Counted from the stretch's first letter, positions 15,226 to 24,241 are shown. The stretch: 38,960 nt of DNA from Anaerophaga thermohalophila DSM 12881 (GCF_000191885.1 NZ_AEWI01000059.1:1-38960), one strand, 5' to 3'. Notes: a model not told the origin generated them from the sequence alone. Program-made: numbers and translations.

Positions 15226-16048
15226 AAAAAGGGGATAATCTGGATTTGATGACTAAATTATCTTTTCTTCTGATTCCGTATAGATTGTTTTTTTCATAGC
15301 GGTCCCATGCAATACCTTGTCCCTCTGATGTTATTTTTAAAATCTTTTTCAGCACAAGTATGGATCCCATTTCTGGTAATTGGAGGACATAAACACTGGT
15401 ACTGTCGTGGCCGGTTACATATAAATTGCCATCAGGTCCCCAGGAACCGCCTGAGCAACTCATTGGTTTGAATTCCTGCAGAACGGACGCAGGAAATGTC
15501 CAGGATTCTTGTTCATGCCAGTTTTTATCGAACTTAACCAATACAGTCCACCTGTTATTTTTGTTTATCTGTGGTTCAAATTTGTCATAATAGGCAAAGC
15601 AGACCCACCAATAATCGTTGTAATAGTCGGCCCAGGTACAGGATCCATATTTTATCCCAAAGCTGTGGGAACCGATATGTTCAAGATTTTCTGTATCAAA
15701 TATCTCTATTGAACTGGTCATTGGGATTTCCGGATAATTTGAATGGGCGCAATAAAGTTTGCCATTGACGACTACGCCACCATCGAAATGGATGATCTGT
15801 CCTGAATCGTCGTTCCATTCGGCAACAAGATCACCGTTTATTTTTCTGTATTTTCCAATTCCTTGTGTGTTAATGGCATAAAAATAAGCCGAATCAACTG
15901 CAATACCCTGCCTTGCTTCCCGGATTTTATAGGACTGTACTGTTTTGAAGGCGGCATTCTCAGTTTGTGAAAAAGAAATGTTTGTAATCAACAAAAGAAG
16001 CAGGAATATGATGATTCTTGTTTGATGGAATATTTTATTGTCTTTCAT
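15224..16048 (-). CDS. secreted beta-propeller-like protein of unknown function
   Basis: 274 residues with a clear Sec signal peptide (hydrophobic 12-25, cleavage after ISFSQ, about 28). The mature part has short repeated beta-strand motifs such as GQGIAVD, DGGVVVNGKLYCAH, GPDGNLYVTGH and GQGIAWD, consistent with a six- or seven-bladed propeller. No catalytic motif was recognised. It follows the TonB receptor and the HDWE lipoprotein on the same strand, but 170 bases and a TTTCAT element lie between, so it may be transcribed separately. Its start codon ATG-AAA is the terminal ATGAAA of that element. Confidence 0.7.
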   Translation of the reverse strand: MKDNKIFHQTRIIIFLLLLLITNISFSQTENAAFKTVQSYKIREARQGIAVDSAYFYAINTQGIGKYRKINGDLVAEWNDDSGQIIHFDGGVVVNGKLYCAHSNYPEIPMTSSIEIFDTENLEHIGSHSFGIKYGSCTWADYYNDYWWVCFAYYDKFEPQINKNNRWTVLVKFDKNWHEQESWTFPASVLQEFKPMSCSGGSWGPDGNLYVTGHDSTSVYVLQLPEMGSILVLKKILKITSEGQGIAWDRYEKNNLYGIRRKDNLVIKSRLSPF

Positions 16049-16145
16049 CCGTATAAAATTAGTCTAAGTTATTGGTCGGATGGAACTCGCATGCAAGAAC
16101 TTATACATATTCTTGTTGTGGAAAACTTTGCCATGCTTGTTTCAT
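16043..16145 (+). repeat. TTTCAT element, copy B
   Basis: Complete, with TTTCAT at 16043-16048 and 16140-16145. Hairpin 1 is CATCCG/CGGATG. Hairpin 2 is the AAGAAC/ATTCTT variant, imperfect. Hairpin 3 is TGGAAA/TTGCCA. On the reverse strand its ATGAAA end is the start codon and second codon of the propeller-like gene, so the element forms that gene's immediate leader. Confidence 0.92.
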
Positions 16146-16218
16146 AAATAAACCTGGATTGATAAATAAAATTAAACTGCTGCAAAATTACTTCTTTATT
16201 CTTTCTGGAAATGGGGAA

Positions 16219-17652
16219 CTAATCCGGGAATAACTGAACCCATCGTCCGTCGAAGCCTCCATCGCTGGTGTTCCAGTCGGCATATACTCCTTTGCCCAGG
16301 AATATTCCCCTGTTTTCCAGTTCGTCCTCAACCGAACCATCTCCCCGTGTACCATTATGGGCAAAGTAAAGGTGTTGATACCATGGCTCGGGACCCAATT
16401 CGGAGTAGAATTTATCGCCTTCCGTACCATAAATGTAAACTCCCCAAAACCAGTGTTTGCGGATATAACCTTTCCGGTCTTCGTCGGGATCCTGGGTGTC
16501 ACGTGCGGTGTAATAAAAGGTTGTCACTCCGGTTGAAACTTCCGGGTTGCCTAACTCGCTGGTAACCGGGGTCACCATATTGATAGAAAGTTCATCTTTC
16601 CAGTTGGTGGGGTCCAGGTGGCTGGGAATAATGTCAGCCAGATCCTGCAGTTCATAAGTAATTCTTTTTACTTCGGACATGGGAACGCCTGAATACTGAT
16701 CTTTCCCGGAAGCCAGGCTTGAGGCATTGTCATTTTGTATGGACTGTGCATTCCAGAAATTCGTTGCCCCGGTATCATACTGATCAACAAAAATATAGTG
16801 GAACAGGCTTTTGCCTTCGTTGTTAATATCGACTTTTGCCGTTGCATTATTCGCATTTAGTTCCGTGATATCCGACCAGCTCTCCTCTACAAAATGCAAT
16901 TCTGCCTGCGACGGGTTGAAAAGGTTGAAATCCCAGTCCGCCTGCCAGATCATCACATGTTTCCCGGCAGATGTTGTCATAAAGTTAAGGTCGGGATCAG
17001 GATATTCCCTGGCATTGTGCAGGCTGTGACGGGTAATGACAACATAGTTAATTTCCTCACCGGATCCAGGCCCGCCATTAACATTGTTAATTCTTATTTC
17101 TATCCGTTCCCAGTCATGTATTTCGTAGCGTTGCTTGGCATGATATACATGGTAGAGCAAAATAATACTGTTGGTTTGAAGGGAATGATCGTAAAAACGA
17201 ATGGCTGCCGAATAGAGTGTCGGCCTGATCTGCCAGTCGGGATGTTCACCCTGGTTGACATATTTTTTCAATTCATCACTCCAGTTCTCTTTATTATTGG
17301 CCAGGTAATTGTCATGGTCGTAATTGAAGTTGGTGATCCAGTCATGACCTTTGTGATTATCGTCATATTCATTCGCTTGTTTGAAAATTACGGGCGAATA
17401 ATAATGCAGATAAGACCGGATTTGTTCATAAGATAATCCCGGGGTCGGTTCAGATGTGCTGACGAACTGACCCGGTAGTTCTGCTGCGGTTATCTCTCGG
17501 TTCACCTCCCATTGAACATTAGTACAGGCCGGCAATCCTACTAAAAAACAGTATGCAAGGAACAGAAGAAATGTTCCTTGCATATCCTGTTTTGAGATAA
17601 ATAAATATTCTTTATGTCTGGTTCCAAATATTTTCATAAAACAGGCATTCAT
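16219..17652 (-). CDS. putative lipoprotein with HDWE motif (NPP1/Vps62-like region)
   Basis: Up to 477 residues. The likely real start is the ATG at 17583 (residue 24), giving a short lipoprotein signal ending LVGLPAC with the lipidated cysteine near residue 43. The body contains YSPVIFKQANEY (about 89-100) and IILLYHVYHAKQRYEIHDWE (about 162-181). The latter resembles the IxYxxYF...GHRHDWE heart of necrosis-inducing NPP1 proteins and the related DWEG motif of Vps62-like proteins. The remaining GHR of the heptapeptide is not conserved, so toxin activity is not implied. It lies directly after a TonB receptor (7 bases from the longest start), suggesting a surface partner. Confidence 0.6.
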   Translation of the reverse strand: MNACFMKIFGTRHKEYLFISKQDMQGTFLLFLAYCFLVGLPACTNVQWEVNREITAAELPGQFVSTSEPTPGLSYEQIRSYLHYYSPVIFKQANEYDDNHKGHDWITNFNYDHDNYLANNKENWSDELKKYVNQGEHPDWQIRPTLYSAAIRFYDHSLQTNSIILLYHVYHAKQRYEIHDWERIEIRINNVNGGPGSGEEINYVVITRHSLHNAREYPDPDLNFMTTSAGKHVMIWQADWDFNLFNPSQAELHFVEESWSDITELNANNATAKVDINNEGKSLFHYIFVDQYDTGATNFWNAQSIQNDNASSLASGKDQYSGVPMSEVKRITYELQDLADIIPSHLDPTNWKDELSINMVTPVTSELGNPEVSTGVTTFYYTARDTQDPDEDRKGYIRKHWFWGVYIYGTEGDKFYSELGPEPWYQHLYFAHNGTRGDGSVEDELENRGIFLGKGVYADWNTSDGGFDGRWVQLFPD

Positions 17653-17659
17653 AAAACCG

Positions 17660-20329
17660 TTAAAGTTTAAAAGAGAGTCCTAAAGTACCGTATCTTCCAA
17701 ATTTTGCCCATTGCTGAAGCCTGGCATAATCGGCTGATGGTTTTCCGTAAATCTGTCGTTCCTCCTGATCGGTCAGGTTGTTAAGCTGAAGGAAAGCAGA
17801 CAAATTTTTCGTAATCCGTTGCTTCACCGATAAATCAAGATGGTATTCCTGCTTAAAATAGGAATCGGTATATTTATCGTCACCCACACTTTGCAGGATA
17901 TCGTCCCTGAAATTATTCGAAATAACGAACGACAAACCCATTTTCGGATTATCATACATCAATGCAAAGTTAGCGATATGTTCCGGACTGTATCCCAATG
18001 GTAGATCCCTTCCGTTCACTTCCATTTCAGCTTTTGTATAAGTGTAATTGGCATAAATGCTGAAATAATCGAGGAAAGGCACGTTGAGAAAATTAAGTCG
18101 CTGATTCAGGGCGACTTCAAAACCATAAATTGTTGCATCTTCATCGACGTTAATCGGCGTAGTTATCTCGTAGACTTGAGGTTCTCCTTCATACGTCAAT
18201 GTTTGGGTATAGGTTGAATTCAGGATAATATCAGCCATTTTTTTATAATAGATTCCAGCGCTGAAAAAACCCAAAGATGATGTATAACTCTCGAACATCA
18301 AATCAAAGTTATTGGAAGTGGTTGGATCAAGTTCCGGGTTTCCCCTTTCTATTTCCCTCGAATCGTCATCCCTAAACTCGTAGGGAACCAATGAAACATA
18401 ATCAGGCCTGGCAATCCCCGAAGAATAAGCCAATCTCAGGTTCATTTTATCGTTGAACCGGTAAGTAAGATGGGCAGATGGTAATAAATTTGAATAACTT
18501 GCATCTGATTCATTTTGGTTAGCCGACGCAATGGCCAGTGACTGATAATTATTACTGGTATTTTCGAACCTTAACCCGGCAAGAATAGTAAATTTCTCAG
18601 TCAGGTTCAGCGTTGTCATCCCGTAGGCAGCCCATATATCCTCACTTGCATCATAATTGTCATCCGATTGGTCGAGGTACTCGGCCCTTTCTGCTCCCAA
18701 ATACCCTGTATCATCCGGGTCTGCAATCACATCGATAAAACCAAATTCCCCTTCACCAATTGTGTGTTCTTCAGGAAAATCCCTTAATTGCAACCTTCGG
18801 GCTGTATATTTTGCATTTTTATTTAAATATTTTCCGCCAAATTTTAATGTGCTCATTTCGTCGGTCAGGTAATAGGGAATTTCAATGTTTACCATCCCCG
18901 AAATGTCTTCATCTTCTTTCAGATTATCGTCAACACGAATCCGGTTGAGCGTGAGTACATCTTCCTGGGTAAACTTTGTATTCGGGCTAAATTCTTTTAT
19001 TTCATCGTTTGTGTAACCCGAGAAATCAAAATCACGCTGAAACCTGAAATAAGTCCTCGCAGGCATTTCTTCTTTGGCTTTAATCCAACTTCCGGTATAA
19101 TCAAGCTTTACGCCGTTAAAATTATGGCTTCCCCCAAACATAATGCTGTTTAAATACTGATCTTCAACCCGGTTCCTGGTTTCTTTTGTTTCCTCGTCAT
19201 CATCGATGACCCATTCGTTCAACCGCCTGATCTCCTTATCAAAATACCTGTTGTAGTTGGCATTCACGTATATTCTGTTAAATTGATCAAATTTATACTC
19301 TGTGTTCAGGTTTAACCCGGTCCGTTCCCTTAAGACATCATAATCATTGGAATGCTGGGCAAAAATATGACCGGTCATGATATCATCGTATTCCAGTTCT
19401 TTTAACAGCGAGCCCCGATTGGTTTTGTAATAAGCAGCAGCAAACAGCACCCCGAGTTTTTTATCAAAGAACCGCCGGCCGACAACCCCCGACAGATCGA
19501 CAATATCTTTACCATATTCTTCGAAATAAGAATGCTGGTCATTATAACCTGCCCCGGCATTTATGGTAACAATGCCTTCATCGGGCGCCTGTTTCATCTG
19601 GAAATTAATATTACCGCCAATGGCGTCTCCGTCGATATCGGGCGTTAACGCTTTTGTTACAACAATATTTTCCATCAGGTCCTGGTTAAGCAGATCCAGT
19701 CCGACAGCCCTCCCCAGGTCGGGGTCTGGCGCAGGAATTCTTTGACCGTTCACTGTCAGTGAGTTGTATTGAGGCCCTATACCCCGAATCTGTACCAGTT
19801 CGCCTTCGCCCTGATCATAAGAAATAGATACACCCGGAATCCGGGCAACCGTTTCCGCAGCGTTCCTGTCGGGGAAAAGCTGGAATTGCTCAGACGAAAC
19901 AACATTTTTTATGTTGGGAGAATTCTTTTGCTCATTCAGCGCTTTTGCCTGTCCGCGTGTCAGCTGACCATAAACAGTGACACCGCTCAGTTCTTTTTCA
20001 GATTCCTTTAAAGAGAAGTCAACAACAGTAACCTGGTTGGGCTCAACGGTCACCTCCAAAACTTCTTCCTCATATCCCAGGTACTTAGCACTGATCTGAT
20101 AGTTTCCGGGCTGTACCCCCGAAATCGTATAGTTGCCCTGCAAATCTGCTGAAGCGCCCTGCGAAGTATTCAATAATATGACATTGGCGCCGATAAGAGG
20201 GGTTCCGGATGTCTCTTCAATTACTTTACCTGCAATTTTCCCTTTAGATTGAGCAAATGTGTCTGAAGAACCCAGGAGGATGCTGAAAAGCCCTACCCAG
20301 ATAATGAAATTAAACGTCAATCGAGTCAT
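17660..20329 (-). CDS. TonB-dependent receptor with carboxypeptidase-regulatory-like domain
   Basis: 889 residues. Signal peptide about 1-27 (ends TFAQS). A CarboxypepD_reg-like beta-sandwich covers about 30-110. Next is a conserved linker containing GQAKALNEQKN (about 126-136), the plug (VARIPGVSISYDQGEGE, VQIRGIG, GDAIGG) to about 245, then the 22-strand barrel ending in a C-terminal hydrophobic residue (LGLSFKL). It is an outer-membrane importer energised by TonB-ExbBD. No SusD partner is encoded. The following gene is the HDWE lipoprotein, which may be its surface partner. It shares linker and plug features with the receptor at 25945 and so is its paralogue. The substrate is unknown. Confidence 0.92.
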   Translation of the reverse strand: MTRLTFNFIIWVGLFSILLGSSDTFAQSKGKIAGKVIEETSGTPLIGANVILLNTSQGASADLQGNYTISGVQPGNYQISAKYLGYEEEVLEVTVEPNQVTVVDFSLKESEKELSGVTVYGQLTRGQAKALNEQKNSPNIKNVVSSEQFQLFPDRNAAETVARIPGVSISYDQGEGELVQIRGIGPQYNSLTVNGQRIPAPDPDLGRAVGLDLLNQDLMENIVVTKALTPDIDGDAIGGNINFQMKQAPDEGIVTINAGAGYNDQHSYFEEYGKDIVDLSGVVGRRFFDKKLGVLFAAAYYKTNRGSLLKELEYDDIMTGHIFAQHSNDYDVLRERTGLNLNTEYKFDQFNRIYVNANYNRYFDKEIRRLNEWVIDDDEETKETRNRVEDQYLNSIMFGGSHNFNGVKLDYTGSWIKAKEEMPARTYFRFQRDFDFSGYTNDEIKEFSPNTKFTQEDVLTLNRIRVDDNLKEDEDISGMVNIEIPYYLTDEMSTLKFGGKYLNKNAKYTARRLQLRDFPEEHTIGEGEFGFIDVIADPDDTGYLGAERAEYLDQSDDNYDASEDIWAAYGMTTLNLTEKFTILAGLRFENTSNNYQSLAIASANQNESDASYSNLLPSAHLTYRFNDKMNLRLAYSSGIARPDYVSLVPYEFRDDDSREIERGNPELDPTTSNNFDLMFESYTSSLGFFSAGIYYKKMADIILNSTYTQTLTYEGEPQVYEITTPINVDEDATIYGFEVALNQRLNFLNVPFLDYFSIYANYTYTKAEMEVNGRDLPLGYSPEHIANFALMYDNPKMGLSFVISNNFRDDILQSVGDDKYTDSYFKQEYHLDLSVKQRITKNLSAFLQLNNLTDQEERQIYGKPSADYARLQQWAKFGRYGTLGLSFKL

Positions 20330-20546
20330 TGTTTTTATTTTTAGTTAAAATTCAAATTGATTTTTTTGAACCGATTCTTACTTCGGCAATAAAACAAAGG
20401 CTGTTTTATCCTGGCCAATTTGGGTTAACGCCAGTCAAAAATATTTTCTAATCCCGTGTCTTTTGGACATAAAATGCCTCTTCATTTACATTTTATGAAC
20501 TAATAGAACGTACATCTCCCATGCATTCCTGGGTTGATCTTCATAT

Positions 20547-20648
20547 TTTCATCCGTATAAAATAAGTCTAAGTCATTGGCCTGATGGAACTCGCATGATT
20601 GATTTTATACATACTCTTTTGTGACAAACCTTGTCATGCTCGTTTCAT
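20547..20648 (+). repeat. TTTCAT element, copy C1 (tandem)
   Basis: First of two copies joined head-to-tail and sharing one TTTCAT (20643-20648). Hairpin 1 is CATCCG/CTGATG with one mismatch. Hairpin 3 is perfect TGACAA/TTGTCA. It lies 218 bases upstream of the TonB receptor start, opposite to it. Confidence 0.9.
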
Positions 20649-20741
20649 CCGTATAAAATTTGTTTTTAAGGTCGGATGGAACTCGCATGATTGAGTTTTA
20701 TACATGGTCTTTTGTGACAAACCTTGTCATGCTCGTTTCAT
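20643..20741 (+). repeat. TTTCAT element, copy C2 (tandem)
   Basis: Second copy of the tandem, TTTCAT at both ends. Hairpin 1 is a perfect CATCCG/CGGATG with a loop variant (AATTTGTTTTTAAGG). Hairpin 3 is TGACAA/TTGTCA. Confidence 0.92.
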
Positions 20742-20814
20742 TATGAGTTCGGGGACAAAATAACCGAGCATGTTTTAACTGAACCTTAAATCAAGATTAA
20801 AGGTTAATTACATT

Positions 20815-20949
20815 TCAAATAAGATTTAAACAGGAAAATTCTTTCGAAATGATTTGGTACATCTGGTTCCCTTCGGGTATTTCCAGTTCATCAAGCTGAG
20901 TTAATTGAAATTTAAATGCTTCTTCGAAGCTGGGTAAGTAAGAAATCAT
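20815..20949 (-). CDS. candidate small protein or gene relic, 44 residues
   Basis: ATG at 20949-20947 to TGA at 20817-20815. It reads MISYLPSFEEAFKF then QLTQLDELEIPEGN and so on, with a codon pattern and charge distribution resembling real protein. No family recognised and no paired promoter found, though TAAGTTTG lies just upstream and fits the -7 consensus. It may be a small ORF or the remains of a longer gene. Confidence 0.3.
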   Translation of the reverse strand: MISYLPSFEEAFKFQLTQLDELEIPEGNQMYQIISKEFSCLNLI

Positions 20950-21114
20950 TTAGGGCAAACTTAGAAGCAAATATTTTGTAAAACGAGGTTCAGAACTAAA
21001 AAAAATAAATGATCACGAACCAGACTAATTGATTTATTTTTAGCGGTTAGTGAATGTTATTGTACAATGGTATCAAATAGGTACAATCCCGGTCGTTGGC
21101 ATGAAATCAAGGCT
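20950..21114. other. spacer upstream of orphan terminator
   Basis: No gene seen. Near 21080, GGTACAATCCCGG could be the last T-arm part of a lost tRNA-like RNA. It is followed by sequence that aligns with the 3' flank of tRNA-Leu (GGTACAA...AATC...AAGCCC), but no acceptor or anticodon arm can be folded. Confidence 0.3.
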
Positions 21115-21150
21115 AAGCCCGCTGATTATCAGGGGGGCTTTTTTATTTTC
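21115..21150 (+). terminator. orphan terminator, near-copy of the tRNA-Leu terminator
   Basis: AAGCCC-CTGA pairs with TCAG-GGGCTT around a TTA loop, followed by TTTTTATTTT. The core CTGATTATCAGG and tail equal those at 7289-7318. No plus-strand gene lies immediately before it. Confidence 0.7.
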
Positions 21151-21231
21151 TCCTTCATCACAACCTCCAAGTCACATTCTTTGTTAATTTTGTAGCAACA
21201 AAAGTGTATTAATCATCAATTCCATAGCTCT

Positions 21232-21669
21232 GTGAGCAACGAAAAACAAAGATTACTTGACAGAAGATACCTCGACATGGCCCGCATCTGGGCGCAAAAC
21301 AGCTATTGCAGGCGGCGGCAGGTTGGAGCTCTGTTGGTGCGTGATAAAATGATCATCAGCGACGGTTATAATGGGACGCCATCAGGGTTTGAGAATATTT
21401 GTGAAGACGAGAATAACAAAACCAAGCCTTACGTGTTGCATGCCGAAGCCAATGCCATTACAAAAGTAGCCCGGTCGGGCAACAACTCGGAAGGAGCTAC
21501 GCTGTATGTCACTTCGTCTCCCTGTATAGAGTGTGCAAAACTGATTATTCAGGCAGGAATAAAGAGGGTTGTTTTTTCGGAGAAGTATCACATTGAGGAT
21601 GGCATAAATCTTTTGAAACGGGCTAATATTGAAGTCGTCCAGTTGGAATACCGAGACGATGATAAGTGA
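21232..21669 (+). CDS. deoxycytidylate (dCMP) deaminase family protein
   Basis: 145 residues. Zinc deaminase signature complete: H70-A-E72 in LHAEANAI and P97-C98-xx-C101 in SSPCIECA. The N-terminal SYCRRRQVGALLVRD is typical of Bacteroidetes dCMP/cytidine deaminase-like proteins. It converts dCMP to dUMP for thymidylate synthesis. The start is GTG, supported by alignment of the N-terminus; the next ATG (residue 16) would cut into the domain. TAATTTTG at 21185-21192 fits a -7 box, without a clear TTTG partner. The adjacent protease gene is a common neighbour in this phylum. Confidence 0.9.
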   Translation: MSNEKQRLLDRRYLDMARIWAQNSYCRRRQVGALLVRDKMIISDGYNGTPSGFENICEDENNKTKPYVLHAEANAITKVARSGNNSEGATLYVTSSPCIECAKLIIQAGIKRVVFSEKYHIEDGINLLKRANIEVVQLEYRDDDK

Positions 21670-21720
21670 CCCTGATTTGGGTATAATATTTGATGAGGAT
21701 GAGGATCAGGTTCGACCGGT

Positions 21721-21820
21721 TTTTACGGGTATAAAATTAGTCTAAGTATTGGTCTGATGGAACTCGCATGATTGAGTTTATACATCAATTTTGTGGCAAT
21801 TTTTGCCATGCTCGTTTCAT
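21721..21820 (+). repeat. TTTCAT element, copy D
   Basis: Left end decayed (TTTTTACGGG in place of TTTCATCCG); right TTTCAT intact at 21815-21820. Hairpin 3 is TGGCAATTTTTGCCA, a compensatory double change relative to TGACAA/TTGTCA. It lies between the dCMP deaminase and protease genes, 66 bases before the latter. Confidence 0.88.
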
Positions 21821-21886
21821 CCTCTCGTTTGAAATACAAATTTTTGGTTCGTTAAATATATCTAAAAAATTTACTAGTCTCGAAAA

Positions 21887-23590
21887 ATGGCAAAGCAGAT
21901 AAAAAACACATCCAGGCACATCTATCTTCCAATTATACTGGCAGTTGTGTTGGTAACCGGAATGTTTGTGGGGAGAATAACGGCTCCTTTGGGGCAGGGT
22001 GATTCGTCGCGGCGTTTGTTAATGTATCCTGAGTCGGGGAAACTGCAAACCATTATCAACCTTATCGATGAGCAGTACGTGGACAGCGTTGATACTGATA
22101 AACTGGTGGATAATGTGATTCCCGAAATACTGGAAAAACTGGATCCCCACTCAGTGTATATTCCACCCAGGAATCTTGAAGCAGCAAACCAGGAGTTGGA
22201 AGGTAATTTTGGAGGAATTGGCGTGGAATTTAGCATGCAGAATGATACGGTTATGGTGATCAGTGTTGTGTCAGGTGGTCCGTCCGAGAAGGTCGGCATT
22301 CTGCCCGGTGACCGGATTATTACTGTTAATGACACGGTGATTGCAGGCGTGGGTATGCCAACCAATGACGTAGTGGGAATGTTGCGGGGTGACATCGGTA
22401 CCAAAGTCAATGTCGGCATTAAGCGAAGAAACAGAGATAAGCTCATTGATTTTGAGATAACCCGGGGGAATATCCCATTGTACAGCGTTGATGTGGCCTA
22501 CATGATTGACGATTCTATCGGATACATTAAGGTGAACCGGTTTGCGCGTAATACCTATCAGGAACTTTTATCTGGGCTGGCCAGGCTGAAGGCTGATAAT
22601 TGCAGACACATCATCATGGACCTTCGGGGTAATTCGGGGGGTTATCTCGATATTGCCATCAGTATGGTCAATGAATTTCTTGATAAGGGTGATATGATCG
22701 TTTACACGGAAGGCGTTCACAGTCCAAGACAGGAGGTACATGCCAACGGTAGCGGTTCATGTAAAAATACTGACATAACGGTTCTCATTGATGAGTTTAG
22801 TGCCTCGGCCAGTGAGATTTTTGCAGGCGCCATGCAGGATAACGACCGGGGAGTCGTAGTGGGTCGGCGTTCCTTTGGGAAAGGTCTGGTTCAACAACAG
22901 TTTCCCTTGCCGGCAGGAGGCGCCCTCAGACTCACCGTCGCACGGTATTACACCCCAAGCGGACGGTGTATTCAGAAACCTTACGACAATGGCGTGGAAG
23001 ATTATTACCGGGATATTATCTACCGTTACGAGCATGGTGAATTTTTTAACCGGGACAGTATCAACATTAACGATTCCCTTGTATATAAAACGATTGGAGG
23101 CAGAAAAGTATACGGCGGCGGCGGTATTATGCCCGATGTTTTTGTGGCGAGGGATACTTCCAACCATACCGATTATTATTACAATCTGAGAGAATCAGGG
23201 GTAATATATCAGTTTGCACTGGATTATTCTGACAAGAACAGGAATGAACTTTCGGAATTCGAAACAGTAGAACAACTGGAGGCCTATCTTGACCGCCAGC
23301 CTATAGGTGACATGCTGGTAAGTTTTGCAAACAGGAAAGACGTGAAATACAATGCATCGGAATATCAGATTTCTAAAGAACTTATTGTCAACGAAACAAA
23401 GGCCTACATTGCCCGGAATATTTTGGACAATGAAGGATTTTATCCCATCATCCGGAAACACGATGAGGTACTGAACAAGGCACTGGAAGTCATCAGAAGC
23501 GGAGCCGCTGATTCTATCTTACATGTTGATAGTGCTCAGGCATCAGAGGTTAGTGAGTCAACAGCTGACGCAACAGAACCAAACATCTGA
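21887..23590 (+). CDS. C-terminal processing peptidase, family S41 (CtpA-like)
   Basis: 567 residues. An N-terminal membrane anchor or signal (12-32) places it in the periplasm. Next comes a short helical region, then a PDZ domain (about 105-180, with GGIGVEF and GDRIITVND), then the protease core. By alignment with CtpA/D1P, the serine is S307 in EFSASASEI and the lysine is K332 in RSFGKGLVQ, a Ser-Lys dyad. Such tail-specific proteases clip or degrade periplasmic proteins. The C-terminal 150 residues are an extension with acidic and Ala/Ser-rich end. The leader carries TTTCAT copy D. Confidence 0.93.
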   Translation: MAKQIKNTSRHIYLPIILAVVLVTGMFVGRITAPLGQGDSSRRLLMYPESGKLQTIINLIDEQYVDSVDTDKLVDNVIPEILEKLDPHSVYIPPRNLEAANQELEGNFGGIGVEFSMQNDTVMVISVVSGGPSEKVGILPGDRIITVNDTVIAGVGMPTNDVVGMLRGDIGTKVNVGIKRRNRDKLIDFEITRGNIPLYSVDVAYMIDDSIGYIKVNRFARNTYQELLSGLARLKADNCRHIIMDLRGNSGGYLDIAISMVNEFLDKGDMIVYTEGVHSPRQEVHANGSGSCKNTDITVLIDEFSASASEIFAGAMQDNDRGVVVGRRSFGKGLVQQQFPLPAGGALRLTVARYYTPSGRCIQKPYDNGVEDYYRDIIYRYEHGEFFNRDSININDSLVYKTIGGRKVYGGGGIMPDVFVARDTSNHTDYYYNLRESGVIYQFALDYSDKNRNELSEFETVEQLEAYLDRQPIGDMLVSFANRKDVKYNASEYQISKELIVNETKAYIARNILDNEGFYPIIRKHDEVLNKALEVIRSGAADSILHVDSAQASEVSESTADATEPNI

Positions 23591-23682
23591 CCCGGGAAAC
23601 TTCTTCCAACGGGTCTTTCCTATGGGAGCGAGAACCAGACTGTGCCTTCAAAAATTCAACCGGGTGGGACTATTTGAATTTA

Positions 23683-23785
23683 ACGAAACGAGCATGACAA
23701 GGTTTGTCACAAAAGAACATGTATAAAATTCAATCATGCGAGTTCCATCAGACCAATGACTTAAGTAAATTATATACTGATGAAA
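23683..23785 (-). repeat. TTTCAT element, copy E
   Basis: Reverse orientation, ACGAAA at one end (one base off ATGAAA) and ATGAAA at the other. Hairpin 1 is CATCAG/CTGATG; hairpin 3 is TGACAA/TTGTCA. The loop is the TATATAATTTACTTAAG variant also seen in the 38770 copy. It lies downstream of the protease gene. The following spacer (to 23946) shows no other feature. Confidence 0.9.
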
Positions 23786-23946
23786 TCCTGAAAATAGAAT
23801 TGGTGATTGGGTAGTTCCTCCAATGCACCGGCGCCTGATTGTTGGCCTTTAAAAAACAAATTTTAAACTAAAGCGTCTTATTTTTGGAGATTTTTTTAAC
23901 GAAAAGTAAAATTGACGTTCACGTTTTACGAGCGTACAAATAATTT

Positions 23947-24210
23947 ATGATCATGCTGTTTAGAGTTATCATTTACACCATATTGATATATTATGTCTTT
24001 AAACTGGTTTTTCGTTATCTGATGCCTTTGTTTATTTCCAAGCAGGCCCGGAAAATGCAAAAAAGACAGGAAAATGCCCATGAGGAATACATTAACCGGA
24101 AAAAGAAGGAAGAAGGAAAGGTGACCGTTGAGTACGATCCTGAGAAGCAAAAAAGGAATGATAAAGATTCACATGGAGGAGAATATGTCGACTATGAAGA
24201 GATAAAATAA
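23947..24210 (+). CDS. DUF4834-like small membrane protein
   Basis: 87 residues. One N-terminal membrane segment (about 4-26), then a basic, glutamine/lysine-rich cytoplasmic helix (KQARKMQKRQENAHEEY) and a short beta-rich tail VTVEYDPEK. Size and layout match the Bacteroidetes DUF4834 family, whose function is unknown. A terminator follows immediately and is shared with the convergent aminotransferase gene. Confidence 0.7.
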   Translation: MIMLFRVIIYTILIYYVFKLVFRYLMPLFISKQARKMQKRQENAHEEYINRKKKEEGKVTVEYDPEKQKRNDKDSHGGEYVDYEEIK

Positions 24211-24240
24211 AAAAAGCGCCGGTTTTTCGGCGCTTTTTTT
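24211..24240. terminator. bidirectional terminator
   Basis: AAAAAGCGCCG (24211-24221) pairs with CGGCGCTTTTT (24228-24238) around a six-base loop, with A and T runs on both sides. It lies between the convergent DUF4834 and branched-chain aminotransferase genes. Confidence 0.92.
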
Positions 24241-24241
24241 A

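Noticed and set aside
15224..16048. Calling the secreted propeller-like protein a phytase like the one at 28904
   Set aside because: It lacks the DSPALW-like opening and shows no calcium-site pattern; only the repeated strand motifs are shared.
16219..17652. Calling the HDWE lipoprotein a necrosis-inducing toxin
   Set aside because: Only HDWE of the GHRHDWE heptapeptide is present and the rest of the protein is not recognisably NPP1.
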